From: Pegoplata infirma
Taxonomy: Eukaryota > Arthropoda > Insecta > Diptera > Anthomyiidae
NCBI GenBank assembly: GCA_963921195.1
Contig: OY992538.1
Location: forward strand, 52,938,852-53,002,851
Direction of reading: 5' to 3'
DNA length: 64,000 nucleotides
Both the position numbers and the translations under genes were made by a program. Positions 1 to 11,040 of this stretch are shown one piece after another. The notes beneath the pieces were generated by a model. The model saw only the letters and a program-made list of their open reading frames with translations. It had not been told where the DNA came from and searched no databases. Position 1 is the first letter of the stretch; the number at the start of each line of letters is the position of its first letter.

Positions 1-56
1 ATCTCATCCCTATTCATGACCGTTGAAAAAAACTCCATTTTTGCACATTTTAAATA

Positions 57-402
57 CCCGAGTAATAATTTTCTGATATAATCATATATAATTTGATACA
101 ATCTTATATGAGTTTATATGCTTCCGTATAAATTTATATAAAATTATATCTATCATTTTGATACGGTTGATCCACTTTATATGGTTAGATATTGCACCAT
201 ATATGACTAGATTCGTATTTTGGTTTTGCTCATCAAATTGTATAAAAATAGATATTATAATTCAAATTCAGGATCAAATTGTATCAATTTTTACATTTTT
301 TGATAATTAGATATTATTTGGTATTAGATATTATTTGGTACAACCATTTTACGGATCAAATTAGATCTATTTAGTAAAATTAGCATAATATTTTTACTAG
401 GG
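57..402. mobile_element. AT-rich MITE, CCCGAGTAA ends (copy 1 of 3)
   Basis: Short AT-rich non-coding element that starts CCCGAGTAA and ends TTTTTACTAGGG, so the two ends are imperfect inverted repeats. The interior is rich in GATCAAATT, ATATGATT and TATATAATT. Relatives lie at 35827-36190 and at 22282-24328. No clear target-site duplication was found, so the superfamily is unknown. Confidence 0.5.
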
Positions 403-544
403 TAGCGATATCTCGAAAACCGTTCCATTTAATATTTCAGAAACTAACCTTCCTAAAAAAATTGATATATTGATTTATAAAATACAATTGTTTTTTTCTG
501 ACTAAAAACCGAAATGAATATAACTTCAGTTATAAAATATGAAG

Positions 545-621
545 TCCAACATTATATAAAAACAGATTTAAAAATACAATTGATAAATTTTGAAATAAAA
601 TTTATAAATTCTGAAATACAA
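545..621. repeat. Decayed 21-bp minisatellite (AAATACAATTGATAA type), left piece
   Basis: Degenerate tandem units of the type TGAAATACAATTGATAAATT. The same array resumes at 2175-2250, at 2955-3094 and at 6296-6345, so later insertions appear to have split one original tract. The unit length and the TACAATTG core resemble the 21-bp units of the foldback elements at 32787-35507 and 51657-53327. Confidence 0.6.
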
Positions 622-972
622 CCCAGCAAAACTTTGGTAATGGGTAGTGATTATATAACACATTACCAGGTAATGTATATAACTTATTTGTAGCATTATT
701 TTATGATGTCTTACCAAACATTTCTTCCACAACATATTATTTTCAAGTGAAAAATAATGCATTATTAATAATTTGCTACGTAATGCATGCTTATTGGAAA
801 AAATGTATTTCATATTTATTATTTCTAAACATTAAATCATGGATGACTTATATTTGGTTACATTATGTATTATTTGAAAGTTTGAAATAATGCATTATTT
901 ATAATTGGATGCATAATGCATTACAAAAACATAAAAAATAATTGTTTTATAAAAAAATACATAAGTTTAAAC

Positions 973-1794
973 TACACTCAAAATAATCACTCTGTTAAAT
1001 TACAGAGATACTCTGCTGAGCCAGCAGAAAATACCATAGATTTCCAACCAGCAAGATTTTTTGTTATTTTACGAAGAAAACTCTGTAAAATGATTTTGAT
1101 AATTAAAACTGTAAATTTACAGAATTATCTGTAAAATATTGATAAAACAAAAAAGAATTTTACCAAAAAAACTCTGTAAATTTACAAAGTTTTAGTTAAA
1201 TGCATTTTATGAGTTCAAAATTTTACAAAAAAAACTTTGTAAATTTACAAAGTTTTAGTTAAATCCATTTTATGAGTAAAACTTCTCTGCATCAAAAACA
1301 TTAATTAAAATTAAAAAGAAAAAATATTTAAAATTAAAATGTTAATGCTTCCATATTGTAAATTTACTTTTTAATTTTTGTGAATATTACGAGTTTATAA
1401 CGAGTAACTCCAATTTTACATTACATCTTCGTAAAATTTACCAGTTTTTATTGTAATTTAAGACTCTTTTTAAAGAGCGGTATCGGTCATATTTGGAAGT
1501 TTTTTGAAGTGATTTTTATTTAAAAACTGTATTACAGAGCAATAAGTAAAATTACAAATGAAAGTATTTTTCTAAAATCCGTATTTTAACAAAAAAAAAC
1601 TCTGCTTATTATCTATAAAATAGAGATTACAAAGTAAAAAGTAAAATTACAGATAAAATTTTGTTTTTCGGGCACAAGAAAACAAAGTATTTTCTTAAAA
1701 TCTGTATTTCGACAGATAACTTTGTAAAATATCTGTCGAATTGAGATTACAGTCATTTTACAGAGTATTTAACAGAGTAATTATTTTGAGTGTA
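973..1794. mobile_element. MITE with TACACTCAAAATAAT ends
   Basis: Starts TACACTCAAAATAAT and ends ATTATTTTGAGTGTA, an exact inverted repeat bounded by TA on both sides, as expected for Tc1/mariner-type TA duplication. The interior repeats short palindromic motifs such as TTACAGAG, TCTGTAAA and TTTACAGA, plus CTGCTGAGCCAGCAG. Close relatives lie in the cluster at 13774-16276. It has no coding capacity. Confidence 0.75.
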
Positions 1795-1890
1795 GAGATG
1801 GGCTCACGACAGGAAATTTCTAACGACACACACTCACGAGCATATTTTATCTACTTACACTCACTTACAATCACCTGAGTAAATTTAATA
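1793..1890 (+). mobile_element. hAT MITE remnant, TAGAGATGGGC end
   Basis: The sequence TAGAGATGGGCTCACGAC followed by CACTCAC-rich DNA matches the end of the complete element at 9013-9584. It abuts the end of the preceding MITE, sharing its last TA. The other terminus was not found, so this is a truncated copy. Confidence 0.45.
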
Positions 1891-2174
1891 CAAAATTACT
1901 TTTTCACTACTCGTAACACCTTATATATTACGTTCTGGTATGCTATATTATTTCATTTCTCGTAACCTATAAAATATCATATATTTTACACCTTACTTGT
2001 ATTCTTCGTTGAAAATGTATGACTTATTTTATACCTTACTGGTATTCTTTGTGATAATGTGGATGCATTACTTTGAGTCTCATCGCCTGTTAAAATCATC
2101 AATGCTGCAATGTATAAAATAAGAGATCCTATACCTTATTTTATACCTTATTTGGTAATCTAAGTTTAGCTGGG

Positions 2175-2250
2175 AATTGATTTTTTTCCAAAATACATTT
2201 GATAATTTCTGAAAAACAATTGATAAGATCTGAAATGCAATTGATAACAC
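2175..2250. repeat. Decayed 21-bp minisatellite, second piece
   Basis: Continuation of the AAATACAATTGATAA-type array after the CCCAGC element. About three degenerate units are recognisable. Confidence 0.55.
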
Positions 2251-2309
2251 AGCTCAACAAGAAAATGCGTATTGGATTCTGGTTAGCAATTTAGATGGTG
2301 TCTGTTGCG

Positions 2310-2880
2310 CTGATTCCAAATCCGGAGCCCAAATTTGTCTATCACATCAGGATTTTGAGTAATTCGCGGTTAAAGGGCCGAAAATGGGCATTTTTGACCC
2401 TTTTTAAAAGCTTATAAAATAATATCCTGACATGCAAATGACTTGGTATCAAGCTCATTCGAAAGCCTGTAATTTTCTCTTAAAGATAAGATAAAATGTT
2501 CTAGAAATTTAATTTTCTAAAATGGAAAAAAATCATTTGCAAAAAACTTTTAATTTTTTCAATATTTAGTTTATTAACACAGTGTTTTTTAACAAATTTC
2601 CATACAAATTCATACGTAAATTTTAGATTTAAAGAACTTGTGGTTAATGATTTTTTTACCATTTTAGAAAATTAAATTCCAAGAAGATTTGATCTTGTCT
2701 AAAAGAGAAAATTACACACTTTCGAATGAACTAGATACCAAGTCATTTGCATGTCAGAATCTTATTTTATAGGCGTTCAAAAATGGTCAAAATGGGCATT
2801 TTTTGACACTTTAACCACGATTTTCTCAAAATTATGACGTGATAGAAAAATTTGAGTGACAGTTTTGGAATCGGGGCACC
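2310..2880. repeat. Palindrome, arms of about 270 bp
   Basis: The left arm starts GCTGATTCCAAATCCGG and the right arm ends TTTGGAATCGGGGC. Matching inner blocks include GACTTGGTATCAAGCTCATTC on the left with its complement near 2735, and CATTTTTGACCC-type blocks nearer the ends. The loop lies near 2590. Transcription across it would give a long imperfect hairpin. No target-site duplication was assigned. Confidence 0.75.
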
Positions 2881-2954
2881 AAACCCTATCAATTTTTTTT
2901 GGTTTCATCCAAAACGCAGCGGCAAACCTCAGATTTGTAGAGCGGTGTAATTTC

Positions 2955-3094
2955 CGAAATACAATTGATAACTTCTGAAAAACAATTGATAATTTCTGAA
3001 CTACAATTGATAAATTCTGAAATACAATTGATAACTTCTAAATTGAAATGATAAACTCTGAAATACAATTGATAATTTTTAAAATACATATGAT
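2955..3094. repeat. 21-bp minisatellite, third piece
   Basis: About six tandem units of the kind CTGAAATACAATTGATAACTT. It is broken exactly by the hAT element at 3095-6287 and continues on the other side for another 50 bp. Confidence 0.7.
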
Positions 3095-3782
3095 CAGGGA
3101 CCCGATTTTAATACTTTTAAAACTATCTTTTTTTTATTTTTCTTTAAAAAAAACAAACACTTGTGTTCAATAAAAAAATAAAAATCCAATCGGAGTTTTT
3201 TATTTTAATCAAAGTTGAAAATAATTTTTATTGTTCAAAATAAAAATTTGAAAAAATCTTTTGTGATATTTATCAGGAAAGTTTAAAATTATTTTCATCT
3301 TTTTTATTTTTTTCATCGGATGAAAATAGTTTAATAAAAAAATTAAAACAGAAAATAGTTGAAGAATAACTTAATAATTTTTATAAAAAAAGTGATATGT
3401 TGTGAAAAATTAAGATTTATGTGTACATTTATGTACAATAGGGCGTGAAACTTTTCGCCACTTTGTCCAATTGTGATATTTTTTGGCTTTTAGTTTCGCC
3501 CTCGGTTATCACTATCTGTTTGCCGTTTTATCGTGATTGCGAAACATTTGCATCATTGTAGAAGTAAATTGTATTTGGTCCAAAAAATCCATAATCATTA
3601 ACATTTTTGAATCCGTCTCTGATTTTATGATAACACATCAAGTGGCTTTTCATTTATAAACAATTTCGACCGGTTTCGTGCAAAGCCTTGGATGTACTAG
3701 ATCAAAATAAGTTTATATAAATACATCGCGCTTTCCGATCACAATGACCAAAACCAAATTAAAAACACAAATCGGTTCTAAG

Positions 3783-5446
3783 TAGGGGAAGCTCCATACA
3801 CTTGATCCCTAAAAAGGCAAACGCTTATAACTTCTAAACTAATTCATATATTTTCTTGATGTAAATTTTTTTTAAAAGCTCTCTGTAAGGGGTATCTCCA
3901 ATGGCAATATAAAAAATTACAAAAATTTTTTTTTTTATTTATAGCAAAAAAATCAAAATAGCGAAAAAGGATCAAGTGTCTATATGCTACAACATACTTG
4001 ATCCCTCGCATTAGACACTTGTTCCCGGGATCATGTGTATTCATTAAAGTAATTTGATCCCCGGGGATCAAGTGTATTACAAGAAAAAAAAATATACAAC
4101 AATGTCACAAAAATTATTTATTTTTTTTTATTTTATTAAGTAAGTTTTTGGTCATTATTCGAAGAGTTTTGAAGTTGTTGTTATTTTGAACATGATGGAA
4201 GCTGGGACATTTTGATCAGTTCGACCAGTGTTGCCAGTTTAGGGGTTTTGTCCCCAAATAGGGGATTTTTTTTGTAAATTGGGGATGAAAATTTTGATTT
4301 GGGGATCTGGGGATTTCATGGGGATGACACTGATTTTTTCGGGGATTTTTAGGGGATGAAATATTTTAGATAAACAAGTGTTTTTTAAATACATCAATCA
4401 TAAAATAATGCGAAAATCGGTAAAATTATCAATTTTTGATCAATTTGATCATACATTTTCTATTGTATTATGAAAAATTTCCACAAATTTTACCAATAAA
4501 GTACTCTATTGGTGGTGTGTAAATTAAAACTTCCTGAGTTATCTATCCCTGATAAAACATTTCCGTTGGTATTTGAATTTTATCATATTACTTATCGAAA
4601 CATTGGTTTCAAATGATGTGGTAATCACTCAATACGCAAAATACAGTTACACTTTTTAGCCAAGTTTCTGTGTAAAAGTTTGTGTATAAGTTAACGAAGT
4701 TTTTGTTCTAAAAAATGGCTAAATCTCTCAAAAGCACTTGATGGGTTGCAAATGTTTTTTGCGTATAGTGAATTTTGAGAAATTTTTTTTTGGGGATTTT
4801 TGGGGATGAGAAATTTTAAGTTGGGGATGGCATCCAAAAAAAAAACTGGTGACCCTGAGTTTGACATCAAATTGAAAAGAAAGACTTTTCTGAAGTCGTT
4901 GACTTTTCACAACTTATTAACACGGCAGCCAACTGATAGATAAACATAAATAATAAATACCAACATCAAGATCAATAATACGAACTTATACCAACCGTTA
5001 AAATATATAATTGTCAAACAATATACACTTGATCCTCGGGATCAACTGTATAATTAAAAAAGGGATCAAGTGTGTTAAAAAGGACTTTTTTACATTTTTG
5101 TGTAATACAAAAAAAGTAAAAAAGCCAATCCAAAAATTATAAATGCAAATTAATACGTGACATTGTACTCTTTAACCACAGAACAAGAGCCATTTTGGAT
5201 ATTGAACACAAACTTCAAAAACCCTTTTCAAGTAACCTCAGAAAAAAACACAAACATAGTCAAATTTTCAGTGGTGTTCGGTGCATGCTCCCCATTTAAG
5301 AGAAGTACAAAAACAAAATATTAAAATAATAAGGCTACTAATAGGACTAATAAACGCTACACAAAAAAAATTTAACTTATTTAGTTTTTGAGATTTGGGG
5401 GGGGGATCAAGTCTTCTAAGGGATCAAGTGTGTCGAGCTTCCCCTA
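3783..5446. mobile_element. Transposon with TAGGGGAAGCTC ends and GGGATCAAGTGT subterminal repeats
   Basis: Left TIR TAGGGGAAGCTCCATACACT; right TIR (reverse complement) TAGGGGAAGCTCGACACACT. The motif GGATCAAGTGT, or its complement ACACTTGATCC, recurs about ten times near both ends (for example around 3800, 3970, 4000, 4025, 4065, 5030, 5065, 5405, 5425). Such clustered subterminal motifs usually bind the transposase. No target-site duplication was clear and no long reading frame is present. Confidence 0.7.
4226..4857. mobile_element. hAT MITE, 632 bp, TSD AGTTCGAC/AGTTTGAC
   Basis: Ends CAGTGTTGCCAG and (reverse complement) CAGGGTCACCAG. They are flanked by AGTTCGAC at 4218-4225 and AGTTTGAC at 4858-4865, an 8-bp duplication with one mismatch. 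The subterminal DNA repeats TTGGGGATTTTTGGGGAT-like motifs on both sides. This is the third level of nesting, inside 3783-5446 inside 3095-6287. Confidence 0.8.
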
Positions 5447-6295
5447 CATATTAAAACACGTAGTTTTATGCATTAAATTTGAAGGTGAAAAAAAAGGAAC
5501 AAGATCTAAAAATTTTGCACAATTTTCAAAAATGCCATACATTTTTTGCAATTTATTTTAAACCGCCTTTGACTTTGTGACCTAAAGTCACAAAAACTTA
5601 GTTTGACCAACAGTCCGCCATATTTCAAAATAAAGCAGCGAATGTGCCTCGCGAAAAATTTGTATATTAGAAGAAAAACGTTTTTTCTTATAAATTTTGA
5701 GCAGCTTCTATTATTTTAATGGAATAAGATTTCAGTATTTTGCATTTTATAGAATGGGTCAGTAGTGATATAAAAACATGGACAAATGAAAATAAATAGG
5801 AAAAGAAGGAAAAAATTATGGATATTTTCTAGCCATTTTTCAAAATCTTTCAACTTTTACCCTCTGTAATTATAACAGATACAGAGATCTGCGCCTTAAA
5901 CTTTGCGCTAGGAAAGTTCAAGGTCTTGTCTACACAATTGCGCTTGCAGATTTCCTTAATTCAAAAAATTGGAGGTTTTATTAACCATTATTGACGGTTG
6001 TGGTATATATTTTGAGTTTGAATTTTTATAAAAATTGTATTTAAAATATTTGATTTGAAAATAAACAAAAGATGAAAAAAAAAGATTTTTATAATTTTTA
6101 TTTTTAAATATTTTCCTCCTTTGTGATATTTATCGCAATGGATATTTTTTGATTTTCATCATGATGGATATTTATTTTTAAAACAAAAATATTTATTTTA
6201 TTTTTTTGAACAAATTAGAAAATATTTTGAACTTCAAAAATAAATATTTTGTTGAAAACAAAAAAATAAAACGTTTTCCGGTCCTTGCATATGAT

Positions 6296-6345
6296 AATTT
6301 TAAAAATACAATTGATTAGTTTTGAAATACAATTGGTAATTGCAT
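6296..6345. repeat. 21-bp minisatellite, fourth piece
   Basis: TAATTTTAAAAATACAATTGATTAG and following units continue the array on the right of the 3.2-kb hAT insertion. Confidence 0.55.
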
Positions 6346-6679
6346 AGTGTCCCAGTCACAATTTATTTTTTTTTTCGTTTTGGAGTAAAGAATTTCATAA
6401 AATTGTTTTTAGAATTCAAAAATTTTTACAAATATTTTGAGTATGTTTATTCTAGCTCGAGGTCATTTTCCTTTACTAATTAAAACTATGATATACTCAT
6501 AGAATAATTTTCAATAAAATTATTTTTCTGTTTTAAATTTATTTATGTTGGTCATTTTTGCAAGACATAGCCGACACGTGTTTCGAAATTTGACAGGTTC
6601 CATTGTCAAGACTATTTAGCATATATACAAATATATATATTTGAATATGTAAATCTTTTTTAACAATTTTTTGTTGGTT

Positions 6680-7380
6680 GTTTGACAATTATGATCAAAT
6701 TAAGAGAATGTACATTTTTGTTTAGCTTATGTTTCAAATTTAGTTCATGTATGAATTAACTCTTTTAAAAATCTGCATCTTCATAAGGTGTTATTAAAAT
6801 TCGTGCATTCTTTTTAATTCTTTGAAATTGTATTTTTTTCATTCTTTTTACGGATGTTAAATATTTTTATATTGCCAATCGTTTTTTTATTTTTTTGTTT
6901 TCAATATATTTTTTTATATGTCTATTTGGTTCCATCTAATGTGATTTTAAAATCACAACTCAGCACAAATTGTTTTCAAATCTCAACACCCTTTTTTGTT
7001 TGTTTAATTGATCGTATGAATGAAAAAAAAATGCTCATGTTATTTTCTGAATGGCGTGCAAAAATTTTTTTACATTTTTTTTAAGAATTATTAAGTGTAA
7101 CAATCTAATTGAATAATAAATTTAAAAAAAAAATCGGTTTAAAAAATTCTTGTCATGGTAAATCAACAAATTAATTACAGTTGGTGTCTTTTAACTTTTT
7201 GTAGTTTTTGTAGTGTTCAGCTAAATTAGAATTACAAAATTAATAAGAATTTCAAGAACATTTAAAAAACATTTTTGTATAAAAAAAATGTAAACGGATT
7301 TAAAGTTTTTAAAGCGATATTGATATTTTGGGTTTTTTTTTAAAGCTTTAAGTTTTTGAAAAATTTCCACGAAAATTTTT
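6680..7380. other. AT-rich stretch, nothing recognised
   Basis: Low-complexity T-rich and A-rich DNA with no repeat unit, TIR or coding pattern that I can support. A 76-codon reading frame at 6854-7084 is Phe-rich and reads as chance translation of T-runs. Confidence 0.6.
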
Positions 7381-7384
7381 ATAT

Positions 7385-7435
7385 TTTAATTTCGTTTGTA
7401 ACACATCGAAATATCGGTCTGGGACCCCATTAAGT
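7385..7435 (+). mobile_element. DINE-1 fragment
   Basis: Contains TTTGTAACACATCGAAATAT then CGGTCTGGGACCCCAT, the conserved stretch that follows the 5' hairpin in other DINE copies (for example at 13215-13265). Both flanks of a full element are missing. Confidence 0.55.
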
Positions 7436-7499
7436 CCCCATATCAAATCGGACACTTTGAAACATTTTTTTTTAGATTTTTGGAATTTGTTTTCAGTTT

Positions 7500-7593
7500 T
7501 TACTTTTTCGAATTACAAGTGGAATCTTTGAATTACAATAAAATCTTCGAATCACAATTGATCTTTTACGAATTGCATCTGTAAATGGTGTAG
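7500..7593. repeat. Foldback-minisatellite fragment with GGTGTAG end
   Basis: A few units of the kind GAATCACAATTGATCTTT lead into AAATGGTGTAGATCAC, the end sequence of the foldback elements at 35507 and 63407. Only one end is present. Confidence 0.4.
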
Positions 7594-7657
7594 ATCACTT
7601 TTAAGAATTTTTTAGGAATTTCTTATAAAAATTCGGTAAAAAAAAAAATTTAAAAAA

Positions 7658-8178
7658 ACAAGTGAAAGTGTTAAATTCGGCTGTGCCGAATCTTTTATAC
7701 CCTCCAACAAGTTAAAAAAAAACAGAGACGCCTCTTTTTTTTTGGGGGGGGGGGGGGGGTTTCTGCGACGGGGGCCAACCTTTCTGGATCCAACTGCAGG
7801 ACTTTGAACTGTTTCGTTTGCTAAGCAAAAGTACAAAAAAACTATAAAAAATGGCGTTTTTTAGAGGTTGATTTAGTTCTTAAGAGGCGAACTTTATTCC
7901 CCTATATCCGAGTTTGCCAATGTTCGAACCTAACCAGCCCAATAACATAAGACATATTCTTACCAGACATCAGGAGTCTACCTATTGTATTTTGGACTGT
8001 ATTGTGTCTTCCACAGACGGACAGACAGACGGACGGACATCGCTAAAATGTCTTAGAATCGATCACTGATCAATAATCTACATACTTTATGGGGTCCTAG
8101 ACTGATATTTCGATGCGTTACACACTAAATGACAAAGTGAGTATACCCCCATACTGTGGTTGGAGGGTATAAAAAAAA
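7658..8178 (-). mobile_element. DINE-1/mini-me element, subfamily 2
   Basis: On the minus strand it begins TTTTATACCCTCCAACCACAG followed by TATGGGGGTATAC (5' hairpin), continues through the conserved core and a short GTCCGTCC tract, and ends TTCGGCACAGCCGAATTTAAC followed by ACTTG. These are the hallmarks of DINE-1/Helentron-derived non-autonomous elements: 5' and 3' hairpins, a microsatellite, no TIR. It contains an 18-base G run near 7743-7760. The other copy of this subfamily is at 56442-56963. Confidence 0.8.
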
Positions 8179-8459
8179 TATTGAATTTTGAACAAGTAAT
8201 GAGTAAAAGAAGTTTAAGTAAAGGAACAAACCACCAATTTTTAAAAATTCGATAACTTTTGAACGGGACCCGGATGGTCATTAAAAAAAATCTGAAAATT
8301 TAACACGAAGGAGTTTTCAAAGGGTACTAAAAACTCTAAACAAATTGGAAAAATCAAAAAAAAAATGTTCAAAGTGTCCGATTTGACATGGAATGCCCCG
8401 TATGTTGGTAATTTTTTCAAGACTTGGCCGACCCTTGTTTCGGAATTTGTCAGATTTCA

Positions 8460-11040
8460 TTATCAAGACTATTTAGCAAATATAAAAATACAAAAATGAC
8501 AAATCGTTAATTTTTTATATTTGCTAAATAGTCTTGACAATAGAACTTGACAAATTCCAAAACACGTGTCTTGCAAAAGTGACCAACATAAATAAATTTC
8601 AAACAGAAAAAAAAATTCTTGAAAATTACACTAATTGTAAGCTAGTAGCAAAAATTAACAAGCTGGGCACCCTGCTGGTTAAGCTAATTCAGGTACGCTG
8701 AATTCATTGGTGCTAGCCGTTTTTCGAAGTTAGCGCTCGTATTCGCGATATGCGCAATTTAAGATTGTCAAGCCTAGGTACTCCAAAAATTAAATTTGTA
8801 TGCTTTTGGGATAGTCTTAAAAAATAAATTTAGAAAATGCATTGTTTTTTCGCGAGAAAAAATTTTCGGCGAAAAAGATTTTTTTTTCTAAAAATTTTGT
8901 GTCTAAAATGTATTGTATTCTACTCATTTCGATAAAATTATAGCAAAATAAAAATATTCGCGAAAAAATTTTTTCGCGAATTTTTTGTATAATCATTATT
9001 AAGACTATTTAGTAGAGATGGGCACATGAGCAGATTATAGCGTGATTCACGCGTGATCACGCGTGAGTGTGACTGAATTAAATTTTACTCACGTGACTGT
9101 GAGTGAGTGTGAGTGGAGAAAAAAGTTGCGTGAGTGAGTGTGCGTGAGTAAGATTTTTGAGTGAGTGAGTCGATGTTTTTACGTGAGTTGTCGTAATTTT
9201 TTTATCTTCACATTTTCTTTCGTTCCAGAAAAAGCAAAAAAAAAAAAATTTTAAATTTGGCATAACTTAAAATTTCGTCCCGAAAAAAGCAAAAAAAAAT
9301 GTAAAATTTCACTGAACTTTAAATTTTGCAAAAAATTTTGAAAGATTTTTGAAATTTTTATTTTTGATTTTTTTTTTTATAAATAAGAGTTTCGTTAGTG
9401 TGAGTCAACGTGAGTGTGAGTGAAGCTTGCGTGAGAGCACGTGAGTGTGAGTTGTATTAAATTTACTCACGTGATTGTGAGTGAGTGTGATTAGAAAAAA
9501 TATTCTCGTGAGTGAGTGTGCGTGATTCAAAAATTCCTGTCGTGAGTGAGTGTGAGTCAAAAAACACTCACGCGCCCATCTCTACCATTTAGCATATAAA
9601 TATCACAAATCGCTAGTTCTTTTTTATATTTGCTAAATAGTCTTGACAATGGAATCTGAAAAATTTTGAAATACGTGTCGGCTAAGTCTTGCAAAAAAGA
9701 CCAACATAAATAAGTTTGAAACAGAAAAAAAATTTCTTGAAAATTACACTGTGCTAGTCGCAAAAATTAACAAGCTGGGCACCCTGCTGGTTAAGCTAAT
9801 TCGGATACGCTGAATTAAATGGTGCTAGCTGATTTTTGGAGTTAGCGCTCGTATTCGCGATATTCGCAATTTAAGATTGTAATGCATAGGTGCTCCATAA
9901 ATTAAATTTTTTATGCTTTTGGGATAGTTTTAAAATACAAATTTAGAAAATACATTGTTTTTTCAGCGAAAAACAAATTTTCGGCGAAAAAAAAAATTTT
10001 TTCGAAAAATTTTGTGTCAAAAATGTATTGTTTTCTACTCATTTCGATAAAATTATAGCAAAATAAAAAAAAAAATTAAAAAAATCTCGCAAAAAAAAAA
10101 CGCGAAAAAAATTTCCGCGGAAAATTTTTTTTTTTTGTATATTCATTATAAAGACTATTTGGCATATAAAAATGACAAATAGCTAGTTTTTTTTATATTT
10201 GCTAAATAGTCTTGGCAATCGTATTCGCGATATGCGCGATTTAAAAATGTAAAGCCTAGATACTCCAAAAATTTAGTTTTCATGCTTTTGGGATAGTTTT
10301 AAAATACAAATTTAGAAAATGCATTGTTTTTTTCGCGAAAAAAAATTTTCGGCGAAAAAAATTTTTTTTCGAAAAATTTTGTGTCTAAAATATATTGTTT
10401 TCTACTCATTTCGATAAAATTATAGCAAAATAAAAAAAAAAATCTCGCAAAAAAAACGCAAAAAAAATTTCCGCGAATTTTTTTTTTTTTTTGTATATTC
10501 ATTATTAAGACTTTTTAGCATATAAAAATGACAAATCGCTAAATAGCCTTGACAATGGAAATACGTGTCGGCTAAGTCTTGCAAAAATGACCAACATAAA
10601 TAAATTTGAAACAGAAAAAAAATTTCTTCAAAATTACACTGTGCTAGTCGCAAAAATTAACAAGCTGGGCACCCTGCTGGTTAAGCTAATTCGGGTATAC
10701 GCAGAATTCAATGGTGCTAGCCGTTTTTCGAATTTAGCGCTCGTATTCGCGATATTCGCGATTTAAGATTGTAAGGCCTAGGTACTCCACAAATTAAATT
10801 TGTATGCTTTTGGTATAAGTAGTTTTAAAATATAAATTTATAAAATACATTGTTTTTTTCGCGAAAAAAAAATTTTTGGAGGAAAAAAAATTTTTTCGAA
10901 AAACTTTGTGTCTGAAATGTATTGTATTCTACTCATTTTCATAAATTTATAGCAAAATAAAAAAATAAAAAAAAAAAATCGCGAAAAAAAATTCGCTAAA
11001 AAAATTTCCGCGAATAAATATTATTGTTTGTATATTTAAT
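8460..11040. repeat. Direct array of units of about 560 bp
   Basis: Units start near 8460, 9590, 10150 (partial) and 10510. Each carries AAGACTATTTAGC, then AACAAGCTGGGCACCCTGCT, TAGCGCTCGTATTCGCGAT, GCTTTTGGGATAG and a TTCGCGAAAAAA-rich tail. The unit at 10150-10510 lacks its middle. An inverted piece (GCGCTAACTTCGAAAAACGG) is at 11720-11790. The array lies inside the 5.5-kb element and is interrupted by a hAT at 9013-9584. It has no coding capacity. Confidence 0.75.
9013..9584. mobile_element. hAT MITE, 572 bp, TAGAGATGGGC ends
   Basis: Ends TAGAGATGGGC and GCCCATCTCTA. Flanks CTATTTAG (9005-9012) and CCATTTAG (9585-9592) form an 8-bp duplication with one mismatch, and the interrupted unit AAGACTATTTAGCATATAAA is known uninterrupted from sister units. 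The interior is filled with degenerate GTGAGTGAGTGT and ACTCACGTGA repeats. A truncated relative is at 1793. Confidence 0.85.

Larger units (their letters stand above)
622..2174. mobile_element. CCCAGC-ended transposon (non-autonomous)
   Basis: Left end CCCAGCAAAACTTTGG and right end (reverse complement) CCCAGCTAAACTTAG form inverted termini. The element interrupts the minisatellite unit GAAATACAATTGAT: GAAATACAA stays on the left and AATTGAT on the right, which implies a very short duplication of about 2 bp (AA). The subterminal DNA repeats the motif ATAATGCATTAT. It carries a nested ACACTCAAAA MITE (973-1794) and a hAT remnant. The elements at 36632-37281 and 45967-46771 have similar CCCAG..AGAAA ends. 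No transposase is seen. Confidence 0.55.
3095..6287. mobile_element. hAT-type element, 3.2 kb, TSD CATATGAT
   Basis: The ends are CAGGGACC on the left and the complement of CAAGGACC on the right. They are flanked by a perfect 8-bp duplication, CATATGAT (3087-3094 and 6288-6295), inside the minisatellite. An 8-bp duplication with C/TA-type termini is diagnostic of the hAT superfamily. Subterminal AT-rich blocks at 3100-3400 and 5990-6280 are roughly inverted copies. No transposase reading frame remains, so it is non-autonomous or decayed. Two later insertions are nested inside (3783-5446, which contains 4226-4857). Confidence 0.85.
7440..8400. mobile_element. TGGGGCATTCC-family element, degraded copy
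   Basis: The right end carries GTCCGATTTGACATGGAATG followed by CCCCG and TA. The left end carries TCAAATCGGACACTTTGA without an intact tip. The body between 8180 and 8400 matches the arms of the complete palindromic copy at 32975-34887. A foldback-minisatellite fragment (7500-7593) and a DINE (7658-8178) sit in its middle. Confidence 0.6.
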
